Notes: generated by a model from the letters alone, not told the origin. A stretch of 64,000 nt of DNA from Desulfurobacterium sp. TC5-1 (GCF_000421485.1 NZ_ATXC01000001.1:1295087-1359086), one strand, 5' to 3'. Shown: positions 43,946 to 52,439, numbered from the stretch's first letter. A program made the numbers and translations.

Positions 43946-45611
43946 GGTTATAAAGATTTCAGGAAATAAACGAATGCAAGAAAATTTCAAAAAAACTATA
44001 CTAGATGGTATTTATATTAACAACGATAGGAAATACTTCTGGAATGATAGACCTGGAGGATGTAACGTAGAAAAGGGTAATATTTTACTTTTTCTTGACA
44101 TTATCAATAACAAGGGAGTTCTGACAAGAGTAAAAGAAAAAGGGAGTGATGAAAGAATATATCAGATTCTGAAAAAGGCTTGGAAAGATGAAAGCGAAAG
44201 TTATCGTAATTATATTGAACTAAAAATACTAAAAATTTTCGAAAATAATCAAATAAAGGATGTTGCAAAAAAAATCTTTAAAGGACAAACTGTATGCCGA
44301 AATTTCAATGATCTTGAGGAAGAAATTCAAGATATAATAACAAGATGGATAAGTGAAAGTGAAAAGAATACAAAAGTAAAGATAGAGTATAATGCAAACA
44401 AAATAAATTGTCTCTCAAAGAAACTAAACTTGGATCAACACATTATCAAATCCTTTTATAATTCCCTAAAAACAAAAGGCTTTGTGATTCTTGCCGGACT
44501 TTCCGGAACAGGAAAAACAAAGATTTTTGAAGAGTTTGTAAAATGCTTTCCTAAAGTCGAAAAAGAATTTATATCCATAAGGCCAGACTTTAAAGACACA
44601 AAATCATTACTCGGATTTTACAATCCTCTAAAAGAAACATATCATTCCACACCTCTTTTAGAGTTTATCCTAAGGGCTTCTAAAAACTATTCAGAAAAAG
44701 GAAAAGAAGCCGATCCGTTTTTCATTCTATTTGATGAAATGAACTTAGCAAGAGTTGAATATTATTTTGCTGATTTTCTATCTATTTTAGAAACTAAACG
44801 CTTCGAAGACAAAGAAGATGCATTGAAAAACCATAAATTCAAAGAGTTCATTAAAACTTTAGGGATTAATTCCTTAAAAGAAGACAACTTTAGATTTACT
44901 TCTCAAAGTATAAAACTTCATAGCGAGAACTTAAATGACGTTCCTCAAGAACTATTTCTCCCACCCAATCTTTACTTTGCTGGTACCGTAAACATAGACG
45001 AAACTACATATATGTTTTCTCCAAAAGTTTTAGACAGATCTTTTACAATTGAATTTGATGTCGGAGATTTTTTTGAATACTTAAAATTTTTAAAGGAAGA
45101 TAACACTGAAAATAACAAAACGAATATGACGGAGGACTTTAAAACTCAACTAAAAAAAGACTTTATAAACGAAGGTAAATTTACACTTATAGATAAAGAA
45201 AAAATAAAAGAGTTTGCAGATAAACCTCAGAATTTCGTCGAAAAGCTTGAAAAAATAAACTCTATCCTTAAACCTTACAATTTACATTTTGGATATCGTG
45301 TTTTTGATGAAATAATAATGTTTCTTTATAACAGCCAGAACTCTTTACTAAAATTTGAAAATCTTAATGAAGCCTTTGACCTAGCTATAAAAATGAAAAT
45401 CCTGCCAAAATTCAATGGAACAAGACAAAGATTATGGGATCCTATTGTAAAACTCTTAAAAGAAATTAGTATAGAAAAACCTGAAAACTTAATAGAAAAT
45501 GGAGTTCCAGATTTAAAATCAATAAGCAATCAAAAGTACAAACATACAGCCCACAAACTTCTGGAAATGTTATATAAATTGAAGACACAAGGTTTTGCAA
45601 GCTTTATATAA
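43932..45611 (+). CDS. McrB-like AAA+ NTPase of a restriction system
   Basis: The 559-aa protein has a Walker A loop (LAGLSGTGKTKIF, about residue 190), the McrB-specific Walker B segment FILFDEMNLARVEYYFADFL, and FAGTVNIDETTYMFSPKVLDR as the sensor/arginine-finger region. The GTP-specifying MNTAD of E. coli McrB is replaced by VNIDE, so nucleotide preference may differ. Residues 1-170 are a separate N-terminal region that may read modified DNA. A GGAGG site precedes the ATG, which overlaps the nuclease gene by 14 nt. Together they form a type IV-like defence operon. Confidence 0.85.
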   Translation: MKPNKVIKISGNKRMQENFKKTILDGIYINNDRKYFWNDRPGGCNVEKGNILLFLDIINNKGVLTRVKEKGSDERIYQILKKAWKDESESYRNYIELKILKIFENNQIKDVAKKIFKGQTVCRNFNDLEEEIQDIITRWISESEKNTKVKIEYNANKINCLSKKLNLDQHIIKSFYNSLKTKGFVILAGLSGTGKTKIFEEFVKCFPKVEKEFISIRPDFKDTKSLLGFYNPLKETYHSTPLLEFILRASKNYSEKGKEADPFFILFDEMNLARVEYYFADFLSILETKRFEDKEDALKNHKFKEFIKTLGINSLKEDNFRFTSQSIKLHSENLNDVPQELFLPPNLYFAGTVNIDETTYMFSPKVLDRSFTIEFDVGDFFEYLKFLKEDNTENNKTNMTEDFKTQLKKDFINEGKFTLIDKEKIKEFADKPQNFVEKLEKINSILKPYNLHFGYRVFDEIIMFLYNSQNSLLKFENLNEAFDLAIKMKILPKFNGTRQRLWDPIVKLLKEISIEKPENLIENGVPDLKSISNQKYKHTAHKLLEMLYKLKTQGFASFI

Positions 45612-45658
45612 AGCCATATAATACTATGCAATACTAAGTAATTTATTGTTTTTTATTG

Positions 45659-45687
45659 CCAATTTCTAAAATTGGTTTGAAAATTTT
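45659..45687 (+). terminator. weak AT-rich hairpin after the McrBC-like operon
   Basis: CCAATTT and AAATTGG form a seven-bp stem with a three-base loop, followed by TTTGAAAATTTT, 48 nt past the stop of the McrB-like gene. The stem is AT-rich and the U tract interrupted, so termination would be inefficient. Confidence 0.3.
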
Positions 45688-46480
45688 ACTTAACCGCCAC
45701 AAACTCCAAACGCTGCATTGAAACCTTAATCCTGCCGTTACCGTCTATAGGATGTTTATCAAGGTATCTCTCAACAACCAGATCAATAAAACTATTTCTT
45801 AACTCCTCAGGAACTCTATTGATATAAGGAAGCCACGTTGTTCTTATCCAGCCCTTAAATTTTTCAACACTTTCATAAATCATCATTTTAGGTTTCAGCT
45901 CAATGTACTGAACTTTAAAACCTGCATCTATAAGCCGTGGCTTATATCTTTCCGGTGAATAGAAACCGTAAGGGAAAGAAAAGTCAAGAAAGTATTCTTT
46001 CCACGGATTTTCAGTCATTATTTTGTTCAATACTTCCACAACACCGGCAGCATTTCCCTTCCCTCCCATCTGGACAACTGCCCTACCACCAGGTTTTAAA
46101 GCTCTAAACATTCTCCTTAAAACAGGTTTGTGGTCTATAACCCAGTGAAGTGCCGCATTTGAAAAGATAACGTCAAATTCTTCAAAGAAATCCATTTCCC
46201 GAACGTCTAAAAGCTTAAAAGAAAGATTGGGATATTTCGAAGGCGGAAACATTTTAGAAGCAAGCTTTACCATCTCCTCCGAACTGTCTATCCCGACGGC
46301 ACATCCATCAGGAACATGCTGTGCAATTTCAAAAGTTACTTTTCCGTCTCCGCAACCGATATCAAGTATCCGCTCATTTCCCTTCAGAGAAAGCTTCTTT
46401 ATAAGCTCCCGCGCCCATTTCTTCTGGAAAAGTGAATTTTTAGCGTAATCGCCCGCGTTCCAGCTGTACTCATTCTCCAT
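45686..46480 (-). CDS. SAM-dependent methyltransferase (class I)
   Basis: The 264-aa protein has motif I ERILDIGCGDGKVTFEIA near residue 38, an acidic residue after the second strand (VGIDSSEEM), and motif post-II VIFSNAALHWV, a pattern close to trans-aconitate methyltransferase and BioC-like enzymes. The substrate is not clear; BioC is worth considering only in passing because bioW supplies pimelate activation here. It lies three bases after the epimerase gene and is probably co-transcribed. Confidence 0.8.
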   Translation of the reverse strand: MENEYSWNAGDYAKNSLFQKKWARELIKKLSLKGNERILDIGCGDGKVTFEIAQHVPDGCAVGIDSSEEMVKLASKMFPPSKYPNLSFKLLDVREMDFFEEFDVIFSNAALHWVIDHKPVLRRMFRALKPGGRAVVQMGGKGNAAGVVEVLNKIMTENPWKEYFLDFSFPYGFYSPERYKPRLIDAGFKVQYIELKPKMMIYESVEKFKGWIRTTWLPYINRVPEELRNSFIDLVVERYLDKHPIDGNGRIKVSMQRLEFVAVK

Positions 46481-46483
46481 AAG

Positions 46484-47431
46484 CTACTTTTCCATCTCCC
46501 ACTCAAAAAGCAGTTTCAACCCTTCCTGAGCGGTAAACGAGGGTGAAAAGCCAAGCTTTTTCAACTCCGATATATCAGCAAGGGAGTGTTTTATATCACC
46601 CTTCCGCGGCGGCTCAAAGTGAATCGGCGGAAGTTTCCCGGCAATCTTTGCTAAATAATCAAGAAGGTCAAGTAAAGAGGTGGCTTTCCCCGTACCCACA
46701 TTAAAGACTCTTCCCACAGCTTCATGGCACCTTTCAACAAGGAGAAGCGCCTTTACAACGTCCTTGACAAATATAAAGTCTCTCGTCTGCTTCCCATCAC
46801 CGAATACCGTTATCGCAACTTTCTCACCTTTCAGGTTCCTTATAACTCTATCAACAAAAATCGATATTACTCCAGAGTAGGGCGATGAAGGATCCTGACG
46901 GGGACCAAATACGTTGAAAAACCTTAAAGCGGTAGTTTTAAGTCCGTAAAGCTCATAAGCGTTAATTACATATCTTTCAGAAGCGTACTTGTCAACGGCA
47001 TAAGGCGTTAAAGGTTTAACCGGATCTGTCTCTTTTTTGGGAAGTCCCGGAAGATCTCCGTAAACGGCAGCTGAAGAAGCAAAAATAAACCTTATAACAC
47101 CGTACTTAACAGATTCCTGTAGAAGATACAGCGTCCCGTCAAAATTTGTTTTGTGAGTCTCTTCCGGATTCTCAACACTTTTTACAACAGATGCAATGGC
47201 TGCCAGGTGAAAAACCGTATCAAATCGGTATTTTTTAAACAAGTTTTCTACCTGAAATCTATCAGAAATATCTCCTTTAACAACGTGAACAAGCTTGCTG
47301 TCTGGAATATTTTCAATTTTTCCAGTAGAAAAGTCGTCAAAAACTAAAACTTCTCTGCCTTCTTTAACTAAAGCCTCTACAAGATGAGAACCGATAAATC
47401 CTGCTCCCCCGGTAACGAGCGTCCTTTTCAT
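46484..47431 (-). CDS. NAD-dependent nucleotide-sugar epimerase (GalE-like)
   Basis: The 315-aa short-chain dehydrogenase has the N-terminal VTGGAGFIGSHLVEALV dinucleotide loop, SSAAVYG (catalytic Ser/Thr region) and YAVDK (YxxxK catalytic pair), plus ALRFFNVFGPRQDPSSPYSG, typical of UDP-glucose/UDP-N-acetylglucosamine 4-epimerases. It should supply activated sugars for surface polysaccharide. The exact sugar is not predictable from sequence alone. Confidence 0.85.
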   Translation of the reverse strand: MKRTLVTGGAGFIGSHLVEALVKEGREVLVFDDFSTGKIENIPDSKLVHVVKGDISDRFQVENLFKKYRFDTVFHLAAIASVVKSVENPEETHKTNFDGTLYLLQESVKYGVIRFIFASSAAVYGDLPGLPKKETDPVKPLTPYAVDKYASERYVINAYELYGLKTTALRFFNVFGPRQDPSSPYSGVISIFVDRVIRNLKGEKVAITVFGDGKQTRDFIFVKDVVKALLLVERCHEAVGRVFNVGTGKATSLLDLLDYLAKIAGKLPPIHFEPPRKGDIKHSLADISELKKLGFSPSFTAQEGLKLLFEWEMEK

Positions 47432-47498
47432 CCTCTTCCCTTAAAAATAAATTCTAACAATACATTATCTCAAATTTTCAGGAAGAGGAAAAGCTAAC

Positions 47499-47972
47499 TT
47501 AATCTCTCTTTTTTACAAGAAGAACAGGACACTTTGCTTTTCTAACTATTTCAAGTGAAACACTTCCTAAAATAAGCTGAGCTAAAAGACTCTTACCGTG
47601 AGCACCAAGAATAATAACATCCACTTTCTCTTTCTCTGCAATTTCAAGAACAGTTTTTGAAACATCCGGTGCAGCTTTCAAACAAAGTCTTGTCTTAAAT
47701 CCCTCTTTCTTCAGATCTCTCTCTATGGCTCTCGTTCTTTCTATCAATTCGTAAAGGTGCTTTGCTTCATTTTCAGGAAGTTCAAGCGCAAGTTCTGTCT
47801 TTCTCTCTATCAGATCCGCACCGTCAGGAAGTGCCGTCGTTCTCGAATCAACAACATGAACTATCACTACCTCTTCTGTTCCGGCACTTTTAAGTTTCTT
47901 CACAAATTTTAAGGCATACTCTGCAAGTGGCGAAAAATCGGTTGCATAAAGAACTTTCCCGAATACTGACAT
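47499..47972 (-). CDS. universal stress protein UspA family (copy 2)
   Basis: The 157-aa protein is a Usp domain starting KVLYATDFSPLAEYALKFVKKL and ending with the ATP-binding GAHGKSLLAQLILGSVS, the G-2x-G-9x-G(S/T) motif. It is a tandem paralogue of the next gene upstream; both share LYxTDFSPLAEYA near the start and end KCPVLLVKKRD. The function is generally stress tolerance or nucleotide sensing. Confidence 0.94.
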   Translation of the reverse strand: MSVFGKVLYATDFSPLAEYALKFVKKLKSAGTEEVVIVHVVDSRTTALPDGADLIERKTELALELPENEAKHLYELIERTRAIERDLKKEGFKTRLCLKAAPDVSKTVLEIAEKEKVDVIILGAHGKSLLAQLILGSVSLEIVRKAKCPVLLVKKRD

Positions 47973-48009
47973 CTTTACCTCCCCCTCGCCTGATAAAAAG
48001 ATTTATCAA

Positions 48010-48486
48010 TTAATCCCTCTTTTTAACAAGCAGTACAGGACACTTCGCTTTTCTAACTACATCATGAGAAACGCTACCAAGAATAAGCTGTGTTAAAAGT
48101 CCTTTACCATGAGCACCAATAACAATCACGTTCACATTCTCCTCTTCTGCCACCTTCACTATCTGTCCCGCAGTATTAGAAGCCGCTACTATTTTTAGTT
48201 TAACAGAAATTCCCTTATTTTTAAGTTCCTTTTCTAAAGCTTCGGCTCTCTCAATAACATTTAAAAGATACTCCCTATCTGCCCTGGAAAGAACATCCAT
48301 GGCTTCCCTTTCCTGCATAACGTCCAATCCTTCGGGAAGCTCAACGGAAAGCTCGTTAACGACGTGAACGATTACAACTTCTCTCATTCCTGCACTTTTG
48401 AGCCTCTTAACATAATGAAATGCATACTCTGCAAGAGGAGAAAAGTCCGTAGAGTATAAAACCTTTTCAAAAAGCGGCATCCTCAC
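48010..48486 (-). CDS. universal stress protein UspA family (copy 1)
   Basis: This 158-aa Usp protein has KVLYSTDFSPLAEYAFHYVKRL and the ATP-binding GAHGKGLLTQLILGSVS, and ends in the same 11 residues as its neighbour (KCPVLLVKKRD), so the pair arose by tandem duplication and diverged in the middle. It lies nine bases after the PP-loop gene. Confidence 0.94.
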   Translation of the reverse strand: MRMPLFEKVLYSTDFSPLAEYAFHYVKRLKSAGMREVVIVHVVNELSVELPEGLDVMQEREAMDVLSRADREYLLNVIERAEALEKELKNKGISVKLKIVAASNTAGQIVKVAEEENVNVIVIGAHGKGLLTQLILGSVSHDVVRKAKCPVLLVKKRD

Positions 48487-48495
48487 CTCCCCGTA

Positions 48496-49461
48496 TCAAG
48501 TCACCCTGTAAGAATCAAAATTTAGCAGGGGCTTTATTTTAATTTCTTCCCTTTTTCCATCCCTTTCAACCGCAACAAGAACAGCATCTCTGTTTTTACC
48601 GTCGGAATATCCTGCTACTATTCTTGAAGCAAGTTCAACATCTTCAGGTGAAAAAGAGTGTCTTAAAATAGCAGCAGGACCTGGAACGTCAACCGAGTAA
48701 AACAGAATATCCCCACCTTTCACAAAATTTTTAAGAAAAAGATTTTCCTCTCTGTTTCTTCCAACAACAAGCTTACCATCCGAAAGTCTAAAATGTCTGC
48801 CTATTTTTAAAAGGGCAATATCTCTTTTCGTCAACTGGTCGTGTTTAATCAAATCTTTTACCTTTTTTGCAAAAGCAGGTTGAGTTAAAAGACATCCACC
48901 TGCAGGTGTAGGTAAATCAGCATCTATCCCGAGAAACCTTACAATCTCGGGATACCTTTTCCTTGAACGTCCTTGAATATCTAAAAGCCAATCTCTCTTT
49001 ATAAATCCCTCTTTTTCATAAACTGTAGGTGGTAAAAGCTTTCCAGAAAGAGGTCTCAGAATTCGTTCTTCAAGACCCGCTATTTTTTCTATAAGCCGCA
49101 GAGCCTGAGCTCTTTGTGACATTGGACGCTGACCTACAACTTCACCTGTTGCAATTATTCCACCGCCGGCAGCCTCTTTTAATTTCCTGAGCATTAAAGC
49201 CTTACAATCAATACAGGGATTGGCGTTCTTTCCGTAGCCGTGAGGCGGATTCTTCAAAATGGGCAAAAACTCATCTGTAATGTCAAAAACCTTAAGTTCA
49301 ACACCTATTCTATCGGCAAGCCCTTTTAATTCACTCTCTTCCTTTCCAAAAAAGGGCGTTTTGAAGTGAACAGCCTCAACATCAAATCCTCTAAGTTTCA
49401 GCAATCTTGCGGCAATGATGCTATCAAGACCACCGGAAAACAGGAGAAAAACTTTTTTCAC
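48496..49461 (-). CDS. PP-loop (MnmA/ThiI-like) protein with a DUF814-like C-terminus
   Basis: The 321-aa protein has the PP-loop ATP-pyrophosphatase motif LFSGGLDSIIAA at the start, then NPCIDCKALML with two cysteines and IATGEVVGQRPMSQR, as in tRNA thiolation enzymes. The C-terminal part (RHFRLSDGKLVVGRNREEN) looks like the DUF814/NFACT-R fold. The combined family is conserved in thermophiles and is thought to modify tRNA or transfer sulfur, without a firm substrate. It is divergent from hpf. Confidence 0.8.
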   Translation of the reverse strand: MKKVFLLFSGGLDSIIAARLLKLRGFDVEAVHFKTPFFGKEESELKGLADRIGVELKVFDITDEFLPILKNPPHGYGKNANPCIDCKALMLRKLKEAAGGGIIATGEVVGQRPMSQRAQALRLIEKIAGLEERILRPLSGKLLPPTVYEKEGFIKRDWLLDIQGRSRKRYPEIVRFLGIDADLPTPAGGCLLTQPAFAKKVKDLIKHDQLTKRDIALLKIGRHFRLSDGKLVVGRNREENLFLKNFVKGGDILFYSVDVPGPAAILRHSFSPEDVELASRIVAGYSDGKNRDAVLVAVERDGKREEIKIKPLLNFDSYRVT

Positions 49462-49481
49462 AATACCTCTCTTCCCAATTT

Positions 49482-49509
49482 TTGGTTTTGGCGTTACTTT
49501 AAATATAAG
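49482..49509 (+). promoter_or_regulatory. candidate hpf promoter
   Basis: TTGGTT (49482-49487) and TATAAG (49504-49509) are separated by 16 nt, a sigma-70-like pair 25 bases before the hpf ATG. The short leader contains the AAGGAGG ribosome-binding site. Confidence 0.4.
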
Positions 49510-49533
49510 ACCAAAGAAAAAGGAGGACGGGGT

Positions 49534-50094
49534 ATGATGGCGACTCTCAAGCTAAACCTCATCGGAAAAGACCTGGAACTCACAGACGCTCTAAAGTCCA
49601 TTATTGAGGAAAAATTCAGCCGTCTCGAAAAATATCTTGGAGGTGGAAAAGAAGAAGTATTCGCCGATGTAATCGTTTCAAAGGAAAAGTACAGAGCTTC
49701 CGTTGAAATAGTAATATACAACATTTTTGATCATACAATCAGAATTAAGAAAGAAACGGACGACCTCTATACATCTATAGATGAAGTCGTTGATGCCGCC
49801 GAAAAGCAACTTAGAAGATTAAAAGAGAAAGTACAAAAATCAAGGAGAAACAACAAAGAAGGCGTAAAAGAGTTTTCTCTCATAGAAGAAGAGACTGTAG
49901 AAAAACCCATAAGGATTATTGAAGTAGAACCAGAACTTTACAAGCCGATAACCGTTGAAGACGCTGCTGTTAAACTTCTCAGCTCTAACAGAGAATTTGT
50001 TGTATTCTGCGATGCTTCTACAAAAAAAGCGGCCGTTCTTTATAAAAGAAAGGATGGAAATTTAGGACTTATAGAAATTCCTTCCTGTACGTGA
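49534..50094 (+). CDS. hpf: ribosome hibernation promoting factor, long form
   Basis: The N-terminal S30AE domain (LNLIGKDLELTDALKSIIEEKF, residues about 4-105) would bind the 30S decoding site, and the C-terminal domain (YKPITVEDAAVKLLSS to the end) is the dimerisation domain that lets long HPF form 100S ribosomes. AAGGAGG lies before the ATG at 49534; a second ATG directly follows. The frame is open upstream to 49366, but that stretch overlaps the divergent gene and is not coding. Length is about 186 aa. Confidence 0.94.
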   Translation: MMATLKLNLIGKDLELTDALKSIIEEKFSRLEKYLGGGKEEVFADVIVSKEKYRASVEIVIYNIFDHTIRIKKETDDLYTSIDEVVDAAEKQLRRLKEKVQKSRRNNKEGVKEFSLIEEETVEKPIRIIEVEPELYKPITVEDAAVKLLSSNREFVVFCDASTKKAAVLYKRKDGNLGLIEIPSCT

Positions 50095-50096
50095 GA

Positions 50097-50124
50097 TTGA
50101 AAAGTTAAAAAACTTTGATAAATT
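50097..50124 (+). promoter_or_regulatory. candidate promoter of the thiamine operon
   Basis: TTGAAA (50097-50102) and TAAATT (50119-50124) are spaced by 16 nt. A start about seven bases later would begin the transcript just ahead of riboswitch stem P1 at 50136. The -35 begins right after the hpf stop. Confidence 0.4.
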
Positions 50125-50135
50125 TAAGAATTGAA

Positions 50136-50224
50136 GCCGCAGGGGTGGGACTTAGTCCCTGAGAGTCCGGGAAACCGGACAACCCTTTGAACCTGATCCG
50201 GGTAATGCCGGCGTAGGGAGCGGC
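50136..50224 (+). ncRNA. TPP riboswitch (THI element)
   Basis: The conserved thi-box cores are present: CTGAGA at 50159-50164 and ACCCTTTGAACCTGATCCGG followed by GTAATGCCGGCGTAGGGA. P1 is formed by GCCGC (50136-50140) and GCGGC (50220-50224). The optional P3a hairpin is short (GTCCGGGAAACCGGAC). It senses thiamine pyrophosphate and controls the thi4-thiC operon by transcription termination, as the downstream arms show. Confidence 0.97.
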
Positions 50225-50258
50225 TAAAATTCCTACTCTGCGTTAGGATTTTAGCCGC
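50220..50258 (+). promoter_or_regulatory. antiterminator hairpin of the TPP riboswitch
   Basis: GCGGCTAAAATTCCTA (50220-50235) pairs with TAGGATTTTAGCCGC (50244-50258) over 15 bp with one bulged T. Its left arm includes the 3' strand of riboswitch P1 and its right arm includes the 5' strand of the terminator, so it excludes both. It should form when TPP is low. Confidence 0.85.
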
Positions 50259-50290
50259 TAACTTCTAAAAGTTAGCGGCTTTTTTATTTT
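50253..50290 (+). terminator. TPP-controlled intrinsic terminator
   Basis: AGCCGCTAAC (50253-50262) and GTTAGCGGCT (50271-50280) form a perfect ten-bp stem with an eight-base loop, followed directly by a T-rich tract (TTTTTATTTT). The 5' arm overlaps the antiterminator, so TPP binding frees it to form and stops transcription before thi4. Confidence 0.9.
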
Positions 50291-50319
50291 AAGGCAAATT
50301 TAATACCGGGAGGAACAGC

Positions 50320-51114
50320 ATGGAGAACCTCAGCGAGATAAAAATCTCAAAAGCAATCATCGAGAGATTCACTGAGAAACTTCTCTCGAACCTTGAAGTT
50401 GACGTTGCAATTGTAGGCGGCGGACCTTCAGGCCTTGTGGCCGCATACTACCTTGCAAAAGAAGGACTCAGAGTGTCTCTTTTTGAAAGGAAACTCTCCA
50501 TCGGCGGCGGAATGTGGGCTGGCGCTATGTTCTTCAACGAAATAGTTGTCCAGGAAATGGGAAGAGAAATACTTGACGAATTCAGCGTTTCATACAGAAA
50601 ATACGAAGAAGGATACTACACTGCAGACGCCGTTGAAGCAGTAACAACAATAGCATCAAAAGCAGTTAAAGCTGGAGCAAAAATATTCAATGGTGTAACA
50701 GCTGAAGATGTTGTGCTCAAAAAAGTAAACGGTCAATATAAAGTTTGCGGCCTCGTCATAAACTGGAGCACCGTTGACATAACAGGGCTGATGGTTGATC
50801 CTTTAGTTGTTACATCAAATTACGTCATAGACGCCACAGGACACGACGCAACAATAGTTTCAACACTCCAGAAAAAGGCCGGCATAAAACTTGACACAGA
50901 AACAGGATGTGTAGTTGGTGAAAAACCGCTCTGGGCTTCTGTAGGTGAAGAAGACACCGTTAAAAACAGCAGAGAAGTCTATCCCGGCATCTACGTCAGC
51001 GGTATGGCAGCAAATGCCACCTGCGGTTCCCACAGAATGGGACCTGTTTTTGGAGGCATGCTCATGTCCGGGAAAAAGATAGCAATGGAAATAGCTCAAA
51101 AGCTTAAATCTTAA
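50320..51114 (+). CDS. thi4: Thi4-type thiazole synthase
   Basis: Thi4 makes the thiazole half of thiamine from NAD and glycine. The 264-aa sequence has the dinucleotide loop VGGGPSGLVAAYYL (G33-G38), FERKLSIGGGMWAGAMFF, and the C-terminal SGMAANATCGSHRMGPVFGGML. At the position where eukaryotic Thi4 has its sacrificial cysteine, the local motif here is GLMVDP with Met158, so this is a non-Cys Thi4 expected to use free sulfide catalytically, as archaeal forms do. The ATG has GGGAGG upstream. It lies behind the TPP riboswitch and 11 bases before thiC. Confidence 0.95.
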   Translation: MENLSEIKISKAIIERFTEKLLSNLEVDVAIVGGGPSGLVAAYYLAKEGLRVSLFERKLSIGGGMWAGAMFFNEIVVQEMGREILDEFSVSYRKYEEGYYTADAVEAVTTIASKAVKAGAKIFNGVTAEDVVLKKVNGQYKVCGLVINWSTVDITGLMVDPLVVTSNYVIDATGHDATIVSTLQKKAGIKLDTETGCVVGEKPLWASVGEEDTVKNSREVYPGIYVSGMAANATCGSHRMGPVFGGMLMSGKKIAMEIAQKLKS

Positions 51115-51125
51115 CTGGAGGCGTA

Positions 51126-52430
51126 ATGGCTACCCTTGTTGAACTTGTCAAAAGGGGAGAAATTCCCGCAGAAGTAAAAAAGGTCGCAGAAGAAGAAAAA
51201 AGAGACACTGAATATATAGTCAACGGTTTAATTGATGGAACCATTGTTATTCCTGCAAACATCTATCACAGAAGCAGGGATAACTTTACGCCGAAAGGTA
51301 TAGGAAAAGGGCTAAAAACAAAAGTCAACGTTAACTTAGGAACCTCCGCCGACGTTGAAGATATAGAACTTGAGCTGAAGAAATTAGAAGTTTCAATAAA
51401 GTATGGCACCGACGCCGTAATGGACCTCTCAACAGGAACCCGGATAGAAAAGACAAGAAAAATTATTGTAGAGCACTCACCCGTAATGGTTGGAACCGTC
51501 CCCATATACCAGGCGGTTGTTGAAGCAATAGAAAAGCATGGCTTTATGGGGAAAATGACCGTTGACGAACTCTTTAATGTTATAGAGAGACACTGCAAAG
51601 ACGGCGTTGACTTTATTACCGTTCACTGCGGCGTGACACTATCTTCATTAGAGCGGCTCAAAAAAGAAGGTAGACTGATGAACATCGTTTCAAGGGGCGG
51701 TGCACTTATTGCCGAATGGATGGTTTACAACGAAAAAGAAAATCCACTGTTTGAACACTACGACCGGCTCCTTGAAATAGCCAAAAGGTACGATGTAACA
51801 CTTTCTTTAGGCGACGGCATGCGGCCAGGGTGTCTCGCAGACGCAACAGACAGGTGTCAAATAGAAGAACTGATAACCTTAGGTGAATTAGTTGATAGAG
51901 CAAGAAAAGCAGACGTACAGGTGATGGTAGAAGGACCAGGACACGTGCCGCTCAACCAGATAGAGACAAACATCATACTTCAAAAAAGGCTATGCCATGG
52001 TGCACCGTTCTACGTATTGGGCCCTATCGTAACAGACATAGCACCGGGATACGACCACATAACGGCAGCAATCGGAGGTGCAATAGCCGCAAAAGCAGGA
52101 GCTGACTTCCTTTGTTATGTAACGCCGGCTGAACATTTAGCATTACCTGATGTTAATGATGTTAAAGAAGGGCTTATAGCATCAAAAATTGCAGGACATG
52201 CCGCAGATATTGTTAAAGGCGTACCTGGTGCAATGGAATGGGATATAGAAATGGCAAAAGCCAGAGATGCCCTTGACTGGGAAAGACAGTTTGAACTTGC
52301 ACTTGACCCCGAAAAGGCAAGAGAATACAGAAACAGAAGGGCTCCAAAGAAAGATGAAGAAACATGCAGTATGTGCGGTAATTTGTGTGCCGTTAAAACT
52401 TTCAACGAATACATCAAAAAGGAAAAGTAA
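51126..52430 (+). CDS. thiC: phosphomethylpyrimidine synthase ThiC
   Basis: ThiC is a non-canonical radical SAM enzyme that turns AIR into HMP-P for the pyrimidine half of thiamine. The 434-aa short form carries GTSADVEDIELELKKL, DAVMDLSTG, SRGGALIAEWM, LSLGDGMRPGCLADATD and VEGPGHVPLNQI, and ends with the [4Fe-4S] motif CSMCGNLC (CX2CX4C). It is co-transcribed with thi4 under the TPP riboswitch, so both halves of thiamine are controlled together. Confidence 0.98.
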   Translation: MATLVELVKRGEIPAEVKKVAEEEKRDTEYIVNGLIDGTIVIPANIYHRSRDNFTPKGIGKGLKTKVNVNLGTSADVEDIELELKKLEVSIKYGTDAVMDLSTGTRIEKTRKIIVEHSPVMVGTVPIYQAVVEAIEKHGFMGKMTVDELFNVIERHCKDGVDFITVHCGVTLSSLERLKKEGRLMNIVSRGGALIAEWMVYNEKENPLFEHYDRLLEIAKRYDVTLSLGDGMRPGCLADATDRCQIEELITLGELVDRARKADVQVMVEGPGHVPLNQIETNIILQKRLCHGAPFYVLGPIVTDIAPGYDHITAAIGGAIAAKAGADFLCYVTPAEHLALPDVNDVKEGLIASKIAGHAADIVKGVPGAMEWDIEMAKARDALDWERQFELALDPEKAREYRNRRAPKKDEETCSMCGNLCAVKTFNEYIKKEK

Positions 52431-52439
52431 ATGCAGTAC

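Noticed and set aside
47499-48486. Recent exact repeat of the two usp genes
   Set aside because: They are similar only at both ends and differ clearly in the middle, so the duplication is old.
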